This document shows positions 9,586 through 18,658 of a DNA stretch of 64,000 nt, piece by piece. The position numbers and the translations under genes were made by a program. The DNA is taken from contig CAVSWD010000009.1 in assembly GCA_963731615.1 (NCBI GenBank), positions 124,001 to 188,000 on the forward strand, written 5' to 3'. The stretch comes from Gaiellasilicea sp963731615 (GTDB lineage: Bacteria; Actinomycetota; Thermoleophilia; Gaiellales; Gaiellaceae). A model generated the notes under the pieces. It worked only from the letters and a program-made list of their open reading frames with translations. It had not been told where the DNA came from and did not search any database. How positions within the stretch are numbered: position 1 is the stretch's first letter; every line of letters begins with the position of its first letter.

Positions 9586-12048
9586 CTAGACGGTGGCGGC
9601 GGCGCCGGCGCGCTCGAAGACGAGCTCGCCGTTCAGGGCGTCGACGCGGATCGTGTCGCCGTCGGCGAACTCCCCTGCAAGGAGTCGCTGCGCCAGCGGG
9701 TTCTCGACAAGGCGCTGGAGCGCGCGCTTGAGCGGCCGCGCGCCGTAGGTCGGATCCCAGCCGGCCTCGGCCAGCACCTCCTTGGCCGCGTCCGTCAGCT
9801 CGAGGTCGAGCCGTCGCTCCGCCAGTCGCATGCGCAGCCGCTCGAGCTGCAGCTCGGCGATGTCGGCCAGCTCGTCCTTGCCGAGCGCGTCGAAGACGAC
9901 GATCTCGTCGATCCGGTTCAGGAACTCGGGCCGGAAGTGCTCCCGCATCTGCTCGGCCGAGCGGATGTTCGAGGTCATGATCAGGACGGTGTTGCGGAAG
10001 TCGACCGTGCGGCCCTGCCCGTCGGTGAGGCGGCCGTCGTCGAGCACCTGCAGGAGGACGTCGAAGACCTCCGCGTGCGCCTTCTCGATCTCGTCGAGGA
10101 GGACGACCGAATAGGGGCGGCGGCGCACGGCTTCGGTCAGCTGGCCGCCCTCGTCGTAGCCGACGTAGCCAGGCGGCGCCCCGACCAGGCGCGACACGGT
10201 GTGCCGCTCCTGGTACTCGGACATGTCGATGCGGATCATCGCCCGCTCGTCGTCGAACATGAACTCGGCGAGCGCGCGCGCGAGCTCGGTCTTGCCGACG
10301 CCCGTCGGGCCGAGGAAGACGAACGAACCGATCGGCCGGTCGGGATCCTGCAGCCCCGAGCGCGCACGGCGGAGCGCGTTCGAGACCGCTTCGACCGCGG
10401 CGTGCTGGCCGATCACGCGCCGGTGCAGCCGCTCCTCCATGTGGATCAGCTTCTCGGTCTCGCCCTCGAGCAGCCGCGAGACGGGGATGCCCGTCCAGGA
10501 AGCGACGACGGCTGCGATGTCATCCTCGTCGACCTCCTCTTTCACCATCGGCTCGGCCGGCGCCTCGCGCTGCGAGAGCTCCTGCTCGAGCGCGGGCAGC
10601 TCGCCGTAGCGGATCTCGGCCACACGCTGGAGGTCGCCGACGCGCTCGGCGCGGTCGGCCTCCATCCGCAGCTGGTCGATCCGCTCGGTGATCTCGCCGA
10701 TCCGGTCGAGCGCCGCCTTCTCCTCCGCCCACCGGGCGGCAAGACCGGCGTGGCGCTCCTTCGCGTCGGCGAGCTGGCGCTCGATCGGCTCTTTGACCTC
10801 GTCCGACTCCGCGCTCATCGCGGCGAGCTCGATCTCGAGCTGGCGGACGGCACGGTCGGCCTGGTCGAGCTCGAGCGGGCTCGAGTCGATCTCCATCTTC
10901 AGCCGCGACGCCGCCTCGTCGACGAGGTCGATCGCCTTGTCGGGGAGCTGGCGGTCGGCGATGTAGCGGTCGGAGAGGATCGCGGCGGCGACGAGGGCGC
11001 CGTCGCGGATGCGGACGCGGTGGTGCGACTCGTACTTCTCCTTCAGCCCGCGGAGGATCGCGATCGTGTCCGCGACGGACGGCTCGCCGACGAAGACGGG
11101 CTGGAAGCGGCGCTCGAGCGCGGCGTCCTTCTCGATGTGCTTGCGGTACTCGTCGAGCGTCGTCGCGCCGACGGTGCGCAGCTCGCCGCGAGCGAGCATC
11201 GGCTTCAGCATCTGGGCCGCGTCGACTGCGCCCTCGGCCGCGCCGGCGCCGACGATCGTGTGCAGCTCGTCGATGAAGAGGACGATCTGGCCGTCGGCGT
11301 TCTTGATCTCTGCGAGGACGGCTTTCAGGCGCTCCTCGAACTCGCCGCGGTACTTCGCGCCGGCGAGGAGCGCGCCGACATCGAGCGCCCACACGCGCTT
11401 GCCCTTCAGGCCCTCGGGCACGTCGCCGGCGACGATCCGCTGTGCGAGCCCCTCGGCGATCGCGGTCTTGCCGACGCCGGGCTCGCCGATCAGGACAGGG
11501 TTGTTCTTCGTCCGGCGCGAGAGCACCTGGATCACGCGGCGGATCTCCTCGTCGCGGCCGACGACCGGGTCGAGCTTGCCCTGCTCGGCGGCCTCGGTCA
11601 GATCGCGGCCGAACTTGGAGAGCGCCTGGTAGCTGCCCTCGGGATCCTGGCTCGTGACGCGCTGGCCGCCGCGCACGTCCTTGATCCGCGCGAGCAGTTG
11701 CTCGCGCGGGACGGCGTCGAGCGCCAGCAGCAGGTGCTCGGTCGACACGTAGTCGTCCTCGAGCTTGCGCGCCTCGTCGGAGGCCTTGTCGATCACGCGC
11801 GAGAACGCCGCGCCCGCAGTCGGCTGCTGCGAGGCGCCTGCGATCGCGGGCTTCGCAGCGCAGCTTCGCCTCGGTCTCGGCGCGGAGCAGCAGCCAGAGT
11901 CGGGGACGAGCTGCTGCACGAGCTCCTGGTCGAGGAGCGCGAGCAGCAGGTGCTCGGGATAGAGCTCGGGATTGCCGGCACGGCGCGCGAGCTCCTGCGC
12001 GGCCGCGACCGCTTCCTGGCTCTTGATCGTCAGCTTGGTGAAGTCCAT
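9586..12048 (-). CDS. clpB: ClpB disaggregase (Hsp100), with a short out-of-frame patch
   Basis: 820 residues. The parts are the Clp N-domain, the first AAA+ domain (GEPGVGKTA), the coiled-coil middle domain and the second AAA+ domain (GPTGVGKTE). It works with DnaK/DnaJ/GrpE to pull proteins out of aggregates in the cytoplasm. Residues about 52-64 are unlike any ClpB, and the correct text (LLLRAETEAKLR) lies in another frame of the same bases. The pattern needs one missing base near 11892-11895 and one extra near 11855-11862, a compensating pair that leaves the gene open. The gene lies 12 bases after hspR, so it should share HspR control. Confidence 0.93.
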   Translation of the reverse strand: MDFTKLTIKSQEAVAAAQELARRAGNPELYPEHLLLALLDQELVQQLVPDSGCCSAPRPRRSCAAKPAIAGASQQPTAGAAFSRVIDKASDEARKLEDDYVSTEHLLLALDAVPREQLLARIKDVRGGQRVTSQDPEGSYQALSKFGRDLTEAAEQGKLDPVVGRDEEIRRVIQVLSRRTKNNPVLIGEPGVGKTAIAEGLAQRIVAGDVPEGLKGKRVWALDVGALLAGAKYRGEFEERLKAVLAEIKNADGQIVLFIDELHTIVGAGAAEGAVDAAQMLKPMLARGELRTVGATTLDEYRKHIEKDAALERRFQPVFVGEPSVADTIAILRGLKEKYESHHRVRIRDGALVAAAILSDRYIADRQLPDKAIDLVDEAASRLKMEIDSSPLELDQADRAVRQLEIELAAMSAESDEVKEPIERQLADAKERHAGLAARWAEEKAALDRIGEITERIDQLRMEADRAERVGDLQRVAEIRYGELPALEQELSQREAPAEPMVKEEVDEDDIAAVVASWTGIPVSRLLEGETEKLIHMEERLHRRVIGQHAAVEAVSNALRRARSGLQDPDRPIGSFVFLGPTGVGKTELARALAEFMFDDERAMIRIDMSEYQERHTVSRLVGAPPGYVGYDEGGQLTEAVRRRPYSVVLLDEIEKAHAEVFDVLLQVLDDGRLTDGQGRTVDFRNTVLIMTSNIRSAEQMREHFRPEFLNRIDEIVVFDALGKDELADIAELQLERLRMRLAERRLDLELTDAAKEVLAEAGWDPTYGARPLKRALQRLVENPLAQRLLAGEFADGDTIRVDALNGELVFERAGAAATV

Positions 12049-12060
12049 CAGTGCCTCGTC

Positions 12061-12415
12061 TCAGGGTGCCGTTCGGCACTGGTAGACGACGACCTCGCGC
12101 CTGTAGGAACGGTGGACGGTCTGGATCTCGTCGCGCAGCTCGCGTTCGAGCCGCTCGGCCCGCGCACGCTGCTTGCGCAGCTCGTCCTCGAGCCGGAGGA
12201 CGTGCTCGACGCCCGCGAGGTTGAGCCCGAGCTCCGTCGTCAGCCGCTGGATCACGCGCAGGCGCTCGAGATCGGCCTCGGAGTAGAGGCGGGTGCCGCC
12301 GGGTGTGCGCCCAGGCCGGACGAGGCCTTTCGACTCGTACACCCGCAGCGTCTGCTGGTGCATGCCGACGAGCTCGGCGCGCGACGGAGATCATGTAGCG
12401 GGGATGCGTGTCCAC
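12061..12415 (-). CDS. hspR: HspR, MerR-type heat-shock repressor, one apparent frameshift
   Basis: A MerR-family helix-turn-helix repressor. The text runs from a GTG that overlaps the dnaJ stop (TAGTG) through THPRYMISVA, then shifts frame near 12377-12383 and continues AELVGMHQQTLRVYESKG, GGTRLYSEADLERL and a coiled-coil tail. Removing one base gives 117 residues, near the usual length. HspR normally binds HAIR inverted repeats with DnaK as co-repressor, and its place inside the dnaK operon fits that feedback. The break is probably a sequence error because both halves are well conserved. Confidence 0.85.
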
Positions 12416-13443
12416 TACCGGCTCGCCTTCCGCAGCTGCTCGAGCAGCTCGCGCTCCTGCTTCGAGAGCTTCTCCGGCACGGTCAGCCTGACCCGGGCGA
12501 GCAGGTCGCCCTTGCCCTTGCCCTTCAGCCTCGGCGCACCGCGGCCCTTCACCTTCAGCAGCTTGCCCGGCTGCGAGCCGGCCGGCACCTTGAGCGAGAT
12601 CTGCCCTTCGGGCGTCGGCACGTCGACCGAGGCGCCGAGCGCCGCGTCGGCGTAGGCGACGGGCACGTCGACGATCAGGTCGTCGCCGCGTCGCGCGTAG
12701 AGCGGCGACGGCTGCACGTGCACGACGACATAGAGATCGCCTGCGGGACCGCCGTTTCGGCCCGCCTCGCCCTTGCCGGCCAGCCGGATCCGCGCGCGGT
12801 CCTTGATCCCGGGCCGGATCTTGACGTTGAAGTTCTTCGTCAGCCGCTCGCGGCCGGAGCCGCGGCAGGTGCGACACGGGTGCTCGACGATCGTGCCGTT
12901 GCCGCGGCAGCGCGGGCACGGATGCGAGAGCGAGAACAGCCCCTGCGAGTCGGAGACGACGCCGCGGCCGCCGCACTGCGGGCAGACCGTCGGCGCGGTT
13001 CCCGGCTCGGCCCCGGTGCCGGCGCAGGTCCGGCAGGCGGTCTCGAGCTCGACCGGCACGCGCACCTCGGCGCCGTGCAGCGAGTCGTCGAACGAGATCG
13101 TCGCGTGCGTCTCGAGATCGGCACCGCGCTCGGGCTGCGGCCCGCGCTGGCGACCGCCGCCGCCGAAGAGCCCGCCGAAGAGGTCGGAGAGATCGAAGTC
13201 GGCGAACTGCGGCCCGCCGCCCTGCGCGCCGGGACGGCCGTTCGCAGAGCCGAACGTGTCGTAGGCCTGCCGCTTCTCCGGGTCGGAAAGCAGGTCGTAG
13301 GCACCCTGGATCTCCTTGAAGCGCGCCTCGTCGCCGCCGCTCGCGTCGGGATGATGCTCCCGCGCGAGCTTCCGATAGGCCTTCTTGATCTCGTCGGCCG
13401 AGGCGTTCTTGGGGACGCCGAGGGTGTCGTACGGATTCGCCAT
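12415..13443 (-). CDS. dnaJ: DnaJ co-chaperone
   Basis: 342 residues. An N-terminal J-domain carries the HPD tripeptide (REHHPDASGGD), then a Gly/Phe-rich linker (LFGGLFGGGG), the zinc-binding CxxCxGxG repeats (CRTCAGTG, CPQCGGRG, CPRCRGNG, CRTCRGSG) and the C-terminal substrate domain. It delivers unfolded proteins to DnaK and triggers its ATPase. It starts 13 bases after grpE ends, and its stop codon overlaps the hspR start, suggesting translational coupling through the operon. Confidence 0.95.
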   Translation of the reverse strand: MANPYDTLGVPKNASADEIKKAYRKLAREHHPDASGGDEARFKEIQGAYDLLSDPEKRQAYDTFGSANGRPGAQGGGPQFADFDLSDLFGGLFGGGGRQRGPQPERGADLETHATISFDDSLHGAEVRVPVELETACRTCAGTGAEPGTAPTVCPQCGGRGVVSDSQGLFSLSHPCPRCRGNGTIVEHPCRTCRGSGRERLTKNFNVKIRPGIKDRARIRLAGKGEAGRNGGPAGDLYVVVHVQPSPLYARRGDDLIVDVPVAYADAALGASVDVPTPEGQISLKVPAGSQPGKLLKVKGRGAPRLKGKGKGDLLARVRLTVPEKLSKQERELLEQLRKASR

Positions 13444-13456
13444 TACTCGGCGACGA

Positions 13457-13944
13457 TCACTCGGCCACGATCACTCTGGCCGGCCGGAGCACCTTGTCGC
13501 CCAGCCGGTACCCCTTCTGCAGCACCTGCAGGACCGAGCCCTCCTCGGCTCCCTCGCCCGGCTGGGCGAGCAGCGCCTCGTGGACGTGCGGGTCGAACGC
13601 GCCAGCGGTTTCGATCTCCGTCAGCCCGTACCGTGCGAGCAGCTCGGCCAGCGAGCGATGAACCAGCTGGACGCCTTCCTCGAGCTTGGCCTCCTCGTGC
13701 TGCGTAGCAGCCTCGAGCGCGCGCTCGAGGTCGTCGAGCACGGGCAGCAGCTCGTTCAGGAGCCGCTCGTTCGCGCGGCTGGTCCACTCGACCTGCTCGC
13801 GCGCGACGCGCTTGCGGTAGTTGTCGAAGTCGGCGGCGAGCCGCAGGTACGAGTCGTCAGGAGCCGGGGCGGATTCCTCGCCTCCGGCTCCTCGACGATC
13901 TCCTCCAGCTCCGCCTCCTGCTCGAGGCGAGGATCCTCGGTCAC
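13457..13944 (-). CDS. grpE: GrpE nucleotide exchange factor, one apparent frameshift
   Basis: The N-terminal acidic part (MTEDPRLEQEAELEEIVEE) and the body (DDSYLRLAADFDNYRKRVA, then the C-terminal beta domain) lie in different frames, joined by one missing base near 13879-13884. Repaired length is 162 residues, typical of actinobacterial GrpE. The long acidic, coiled-coil N-terminus and the conserved ADFDNYRKR dimer helix identify it. It exchanges ADP on DnaK. The GTG start overlaps the dnaK stop by four bases (GTGA). Confidence 0.87.
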
Positions 13945-15857
13945 GAGGTCTTCGCCTCCTCTTCCTCGTCGATCACCTCGTAGTCGGCGTCCTCGACCAC
14001 CTCGTCCTCGACGGGTGCGTCGCCGTTGCCGGACGCCTGTGCCTGCTGCTGAGCGCTCGCCTGGGCGTAGAGCACGTCCGCCAGCTTCCGCGACGCCTCG
14101 TTGAGCGCCTCGGTCTTCTGCCGGATCTCGTTCACGTCCGTCGACTCGAGCGTGCCGCGCAGCTCCATGATCCGGCCCTCGATCGTCGAGGCGTCGGGCT
14201 CGTCGAGCTTGTCGCGGTGCTCCTTGAGCGTGTTCTCGGTCTGGTAGGCGAGCTGCTCGGCCGTGTTGCGCGCATCGGCGAGCTCGCGCAGCTTGTGCGC
14301 CTCGTCGGCGTGCGTCTCCGCCTCGGAGACCATCCGCCGCACCTCCTCCTCCGACAGGCCCGAGCCGCCCTCGATCTTGATCTGCTGCTCGTTGCCGGTC
14401 CCGAGATCCTTCGCTGTCACGTGGATGATCCCGTTCGCATCGATGTCGAAGCCGACCTCGATCTGCGGCATCCCTCGCGGCGCCGGCGGAATCCCGACAA
14501 GCTGGAACTTGCCGAGCGTCTTGTTGTAGAGCGCCATCTCCGACTCGCCCTGGAGTACGTGGATCTCGACCGACGGCTGGTTGTCCTCGGCGGTCGAGAA
14601 CGTCTCGCCCTTGCGGGTCGGGATCGTCGTGTTCCGGTCGATCAGCTTCGTGAAGACACCGCCCTTGGTCTCGATCCCGAGGGAGAGCGGTGTGACGTCG
14701 AGGAGCAGCACGTCCTTGACCTCGCCCTTGAGCACGCCGGCCTGGATGGCCGCGCCGACCGCGACGACCTCATCCGGGTTGACGCCCTTGTGCGGCTCCT
14801 TGCCGAGCAGCTCCTTCACCTTCTCCTGGACTGCCGGCATGCGTGTCATGCCGCCGACGAGGACGACGTGCTCGATCTTCGAGGCGTCGAGGCCCGCATC
14901 GGCGAGGGCAGCCTTCGTCGGGCCGACCACGCGCTCGATCAGCTCGGCGGTGATCTCGCCGAGCTTCGCCCGCGTCAGCTGCAGGTCGAGGTGCTTCGGC
15001 CCCTCCGCGGTGGCGGTGACGAACGGCAGGTTGATCTGCGTCGTCATCGTCGAGGAGAGCTCGATCTTCGCCTTCTCGGCGGCCTCGTACAGCCGCTGCA
15101 GCGCCATCTTGTCGGCGGCGAGGTCGATTCCCTGATCCTTCTTGAACTCCGCGACCATCCAGTCGACGATCGCCTTGTCGAAGTTGTCGCCGCCGAGGTG
15201 GTTGTCGCCGTTCGTCGACTTGACCTCGAAGACGCCCTCACCGAGCTCGAGCACCGACACGTCGAACGTGCCGCCGCCGAGATCGAAGACGAGGATGACC
15301 TGGTCGCCGCCCTCCTTGTCGAGCCCGTACGCGAGCGCGGCCGCCGTCGGCTCGTTGACGATCCGGAGCACGTTCAGGCCCGCGATCTTGCCCGCGTCCT
15401 TCGTCGCCTCGCGCTGCGCGTTGTTGAAGTAGGCCGGGACCGTGATCACCGCGTCGGTGACCGCCTGGCCGAGATACGCCTCGGCGTCGGCCTTCAGCTT
15501 CTGCAGGATCATCGCGCTGATCTCGGGCGGGGCGTACTCGGTGCCCTCGACCTGCACGCGGGCGTCGCCGTTGTCGCCCTTCGCAACCTCGTAGGGGACG
15601 ATCGTCATCTCCTCCGAGACCTCGTCCCACTTGCGGCCCATGAAGCGCTTGATCGAGAAGATCGTCGCCTGCGGGTTCGTGACCTGCTGGCGCTTGGCGG
15701 GAGCGCCGACGAGCCGCTGGCCGTCCTTCGTGAACGCGACGACGGACGGCGTCGTGCGGCCGCCCTCGGCGTTCGGGATCACGGTCGGCTCGCCGCCCTC
15801 GAGCACCGCCATGCAGCTGTTCGTGGTGCCGAGGTCGATTCCGATGGTCTTGGCCAT
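13941..15857 (-). CDS. dnaK: DnaK (Hsp70) chaperone
   Basis: 638 residues. The ATPase domain begins KTIGIDLGTTNSCMAVLEG and contains VFDLGGGTFDVSVLE and the second phosphate loop LVGGMTRMP. The substrate domain (VTPLSLGIETKGG) and a helical lid end in an acidic tail. It binds exposed hydrophobic segments in an ATP-driven cycle with DnaJ and GrpE. First gene of a five-gene minus-strand operon. The ATG has a strong Shine-Dalgarno (GGAGGAACC), and a candidate promoter and operator lie at 15872-15920. Confidence 0.97.
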   Translation of the reverse strand: MAKTIGIDLGTTNSCMAVLEGGEPTVIPNAEGGRTTPSVVAFTKDGQRLVGAPAKRQQVTNPQATIFSIKRFMGRKWDEVSEEMTIVPYEVAKGDNGDARVQVEGTEYAPPEISAMILQKLKADAEAYLGQAVTDAVITVPAYFNNAQREATKDAGKIAGLNVLRIVNEPTAAALAYGLDKEGGDQVILVFDLGGGTFDVSVLELGEGVFEVKSTNGDNHLGGDNFDKAIVDWMVAEFKKDQGIDLAADKMALQRLYEAAEKAKIELSSTMTTQINLPFVTATAEGPKHLDLQLTRAKLGEITAELIERVVGPTKAALADAGLDASKIEHVVLVGGMTRMPAVQEKVKELLGKEPHKGVNPDEVVAVGAAIQAGVLKGEVKDVLLLDVTPLSLGIETKGGVFTKLIDRNTTIPTRKGETFSTAEDNQPSVEIHVLQGESEMALYNKTLGKFQLVGIPPAPRGMPQIEVGFDIDANGIIHVTAKDLGTGNEQQIKIEGGSGLSEEEVRRMVSEAETHADEAHKLRELADARNTAEQLAYQTENTLKEHRDKLDEPDASTIEGRIMELRGTLESTDVNEIRQKTEALNEASRKLADVLYAQASAQQQAQASGNGDAPVEDEVVEDADYEVIDEEEEAKTS

Positions 15858-15871
15858 GCTGGTTCCTCCAT

Positions 15872-15920
15872 GCTGAGTGTGTTGACGTCAATAAATCTGA
15901 GCGTCAGCGTATCAGATCAA
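15872..15920 (-). promoter_or_regulatory. candidate dnaK operon promoter with HAIR-like operator
   Basis: Read on the minus strand: TTGATC (15920-15915), 17 bases, then GATTTA (15897-15892) as a plausible -35/-10 pair. Just after it TTGACG (15891-15886) and ACTCAG (15878-15873) are separated by exactly seven bases. The HspR operator HAIR is two half sites TTGAGT and ACTCAA with the same seven-base gap, so the halves match at 4 and 5 of 6 positions. The site would overlap the transcription start, a good place for repression. Assignment is by eye. Confidence 0.45.
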
Positions 15921-16762
15921 CGGAAGATGCCGATCAGCATGCCGCCGGCGACGACGAGCGCCGCGCCGCCGAACAGGCGCGGGCCGACGAGCTCGTGCCG
16001 CCGGAGCAGGAGCGCCGAGAGCGCGACGCCCCAGAGCGACTCGGTCGCGACGAGCGGCGAGACCACCGAGACCCGGCCGCGGTAGTACGCCTCGAAGAGG
16101 CAGACGTACGAGAGCCCGAACAGGATCCCCGCCGGCACGAACCGTGAGAAGCCGGCTCGAGTCAGCCGCCTGCGGGTCACGAGCAGGAAGACGGCGACCG
16201 TCAGGCCGCCCGCCCCGAGCGTCGCCGCCGCTGCGAGCGCAGGCTCGACGTCCGTATCGAGCGAGAGGTGGCGGACGAGGTTGTCACGGACGGCGAAGAT
16301 GACGGTCGCGACGAGCGCGAAGCCGAGCCCGATCCACTTCACGTGCTCGGGCCTCCCGGGCTCGCGGACGAGCAGGATCCCGCCGGTGACGATCAGGATT
16401 GCGCCGGCGATCACGCCCGCCTGCGCGGGCTCGTCCAGCAGCACCAGCGCGATCGCGACCGAGAAGAGTGGGGCCGTCCCGACCGTCACGGACGTTCTCG
16501 AAGGCCCCGCGTCGCGGACGGCGAGCGTGAAGAAGAGCTGCGAGCCGCCCGGCCCGAGCACGCCGGCGAGCAGGAACGGCCAGATCCCGGCGAGCTCGAT
16601 CGTCCCGGCCAGAGCGAACGGGAGGGTGACGGCGAATGCGGCGGCGATCGTCCAGAGCGCACCCGCCTCCGCGTCCGGCACGCGCGCGAGAGCAAAGCGA
16701 AGCGCGACCGTCATGGCACCGAAGAGGGCGGCCGAGGCGAGCGCGAGCACGACCGCGTCCAT
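15917..16762 (-). CDS. EamA/DMT-family membrane transporter
   Basis: 281 residues with about ten hydrophobic segments arranged as two EamA repeats (first half with GGSQLFFTLAVRDAG, second with SYVCLFEAYYRGRVSVVSPL). The drug/metabolite superfamily exports or imports small metabolites across the inner membrane; the substrate is unknown. TAGCGT at 16769-16774 ends six bases before the ATG and there is no Shine-Dalgarno. The gene diverges from the M29 aminopeptidase and its 3' end overlaps the predicted dnaK -35 element. Confidence 0.85.
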   Translation of the reverse strand: MDAVVLALASAALFGAMTVALRFALARVPDAEAGALWTIAAAFAVTLPFALAGTIELAGIWPFLLAGVLGPGGSQLFFTLAVRDAGPSRTSVTVGTAPLFSVAIALVLLDEPAQAGVIAGAILIVTGGILLVREPGRPEHVKWIGLGFALVATVIFAVRDNLVRHLSLDTDVEPALAAAATLGAGGLTVAVFLLVTRRRLTRAGFSRFVPAGILFGLSYVCLFEAYYRGRVSVVSPLVATESLWGVALSALLLRRHELVGPRLFGGAALVVAGGMLIGIFR

Positions 16763-16768
16763 CCGCGC

Positions 16769-16786
16769 ACGCTAACCGAGTACGAT
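16769..16786. promoter_or_regulatory. divergent leaderless -10 elements (EamA / M29 peptidase)
   Basis: TAGCGT on the minus strand (16774-16769) lies six bases before the ATG at 16762. TACGAT on the plus strand (16781-16786) lies eight bases before the GTG at 16795. No Shine-Dalgarno is present for either gene. Confidence 0.5.
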
Positions 16787-16794
16787 CCCGCGCC

Positions 16795-17880
16795 GTGGGG
16801 GACGATCGGGTCGCAGACCTGGCCGAGCTGATGGTCGACCGGTGCCTGGACGTGCAGCCTGGCTGGCAGGTGTCGGTTCGTGCATCGCCGCTGGCGCGGC
16901 CGCTCGTGCAGGAGATCGCCAGGGCGATCGGCCGCCGCGGCGCCTACTACCTGCCGCGAATCAACTGGGGCCCCGACCGGCTGCGGATGGATCTCGACTG
17001 GGCGCTCGCGGCGCCGCTGGAGCTGCTCGACGAGCTGCCGCCGATCGAGCGGTACCAGGTGGAGACGGAGGACGCGCGGCTGACGATCCGCGCTCCGGAA
17101 GACGTCCATGAGGGCGCCGATCTCGAGCCCGAGCGGCTGAGCGCGATGCAGCACGCGATGGTGCCGGCAAGCAAGCGCGCCCGAAATCTGGACGTGCGCT
17201 GGGCGATCGTCGAGTACCCCACCGAGGCGGCGGCGGCGCAGGCCGGGATGACGCTCGAGGAGTACACGGAGTTCGTCTTCGGCGCCTGCCTGCTCGACTG
17301 GGACGCCGAGGAGCAGCGGATGCGGGAGGTCAAGACCCGGTTCGACCGCGGCAGCACCGTCCGGATCGTCGGCGCCGGCACCGACCTCACGGTCGGGATC
17401 GACGGCCGTGAGGGCGTCGTCTCGGCCGGCTTCCGCAACATGCCGGACGGTGAGGTCTTCTACAGCCCCGTCGAGGACACCGCCGAGGGCGTGATCACCT
17501 TCGCCGAGTTCCCCGCCGTCTATCTCGGCCACGACGTCTTCGGCGCCCGGCTCGTCTTCCGCGCGGGCGAGATCGTCGAGGCGAGCGCCGAGGAGGGCGA
17601 GGACTTCCTCAAGCAGGTGCTTGCGACCGACGAGGGCTCGAGCCGGCTCGGCGAGCTCGGGCTCGGCTGCAATCCGCGCATCACCCGCTTCACGCGGAAC
17701 GTGCTCTTCGACGAGAAGATCGCCGGCACCGTTCACCTGGCCGTCGGCGCGAGCTACACCTATGCGGGCGGCAAGAACGAGAGCGCCGTGCACTGGGATC
17801 TCGTCAAGGACCTCCGACCCGGCGGCGAGCTCAGCGTCGACGGCGAGGTCGTCCAGCGCGACGGCGCCTGGCTGATCTAG
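16795..17880 (+). CDS. M29-family aminopeptidase (AmpS/PepT type)
   Basis: 361 residues from the GTG at 16795; the frame is open upstream but that part is the shadow of the divergent transporter. Family hallmarks are FRNMPDGEVFYSPVED, a metal-binding stretch GTVHLAVGASYTYAGGKNES, and AVHWDLVKDL near the end, which supply the Glu and His ligands of the dinuclear metal site. The enzyme removes N-terminal residues from peptides in the cytoplasm. A leaderless -10 (TACGAT) precedes the start. The gene ends three bases from the convergent L,D-transpeptidase. Confidence 0.9.
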   Translation: MGDDRVADLAELMVDRCLDVQPGWQVSVRASPLARPLVQEIARAIGRRGAYYLPRINWGPDRLRMDLDWALAAPLELLDELPPIERYQVETEDARLTIRAPEDVHEGADLEPERLSAMQHAMVPASKRARNLDVRWAIVEYPTEAAAAQAGMTLEEYTEFVFGACLLDWDAEEQRMREVKTRFDRGSTVRIVGAGTDLTVGIDGREGVVSAGFRNMPDGEVFYSPVEDTAEGVITFAEFPAVYLGHDVFGARLVFRAGEIVEASAEEGEDFLKQVLATDEGSSRLGELGLGCNPRITRFTRNVLFDEKIAGTVHLAVGASYTYAGGKNESAVHWDLVKDLRPGGELSVDGEVVQRDGAWLI

Positions 17881-17883
17881 CTG

Positions 17884-18648
17884 CTAGCTCCTGATCGTGA
17901 CCGGCACGCCGGGCCCGATTCGCTCGCCGAGCCACGTGATCGAGACGGTGTCGAGACGGACACAACCGTGCGAGACGGCGGTGCCCATCCTGCCTCCGAC
18001 GTTCCAAACGCCGTGGATGGCGATCTGGCCCGGGCCGCCGGCGAACTCCTGCAGGACGTACGAGCGGGCACTCAGGGCGAGCCCGTAGGGCCCGCCGACC
18101 TGCCCTCCCGTGAGCAGGACGGTCTCCTCGACGAAATAGCTCCCGCGCGGAGTCGGAGTCGAGGAACTTCCGATCACGGCTGAAAACGCTCGGACGACCC
18201 GGCCGCTGCGGTACACGGTCAGCCGCCGCTTCGAGAGATCGACGACCAGGTGCCAGGCCGTCGAGGAACGCGTCGTTCGGGTCTTCCGGATCCAGCCGGT
18301 GCTGCCGTTCGGGCGCCCGGGAAGCCTGACGCGAAGCCAGCGAGCTCCATCCGCGCTGGTTCGGTGGCCGATCACGGGGAGTACGGTTCGCCCCTCGGTG
18401 ATCGGGCGGATGCGCTCCACCCAAGTTCGGCGCGCAGAGCCGTTGTCGGGTTTCGTCATCGCGGTCTGCCCGCGAACGAGCACCGCCAACTCCTGCGTGC
18501 GCGCCACCGTGGGAGTCGAGGCCGCGGGAGCCGGCCCCGCCGTCCAGAACAGCGCGACGAGGGCCGGCGCGATCGCCGACACGAGAAGGATGCGCGGCAG
18601 GGGTGCGCGGGTGCGCACCCCTGCCTTCGAGCTCATGTCGAGAAGCAC
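17884..18648 (-). CDS. L,D-transpeptidase (YkuD) with N-terminal membrane anchor
   Basis: 254 residues. An N-terminal hydrophobic segment (ILLVSAIAPALVALFW) anchors or exports it. A small SH3-like region follows, and a YkuD domain carries IHGVWNVGG and the catalytic SHGCVRLD with its cysteine. These enzymes cross-link peptidoglycan stems 3-3 or attach proteins to them, outside the membrane. The GTG at 18648 has AGGAG about ten bases upstream; an ATG at 18636 is the alternative start. Confidence 0.88.
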   Translation of the reverse strand: MLLDMSSKAGVRTRAPLPRILLVSAIAPALVALFWTAGPAPAASTPTVARTQELAVLVRGQTAMTKPDNGSARRTWVERIRPITEGRTVLPVIGHRTSADGARWLRVRLPGRPNGSTGWIRKTRTTRSSTAWHLVVDLSKRRLTVYRSGRVVRAFSAVIGSSSTPTPRGSYFVEETVLLTGGQVGGPYGLALSARSYVLQEFAGGPGQIAIHGVWNVGGRMGTAVSHGCVRLDTVSITWLGERIGPGVPVTIRS

Positions 18649-18658
18649 ACCTGCGCTC

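Noticed and set aside
8746..13707. A 1,653-codon open frame on the plus strand
   Set aside because: It is the GC-rich antisense shadow of clpB, hspR and dnaJ; the composition (runs of Arg/Leu/Asp/Val) is that of a reverse frame and no motif is present.
13821..16085. A 754-codon open frame on the plus strand
   Set aside because: Antisense shadow of dnaK.
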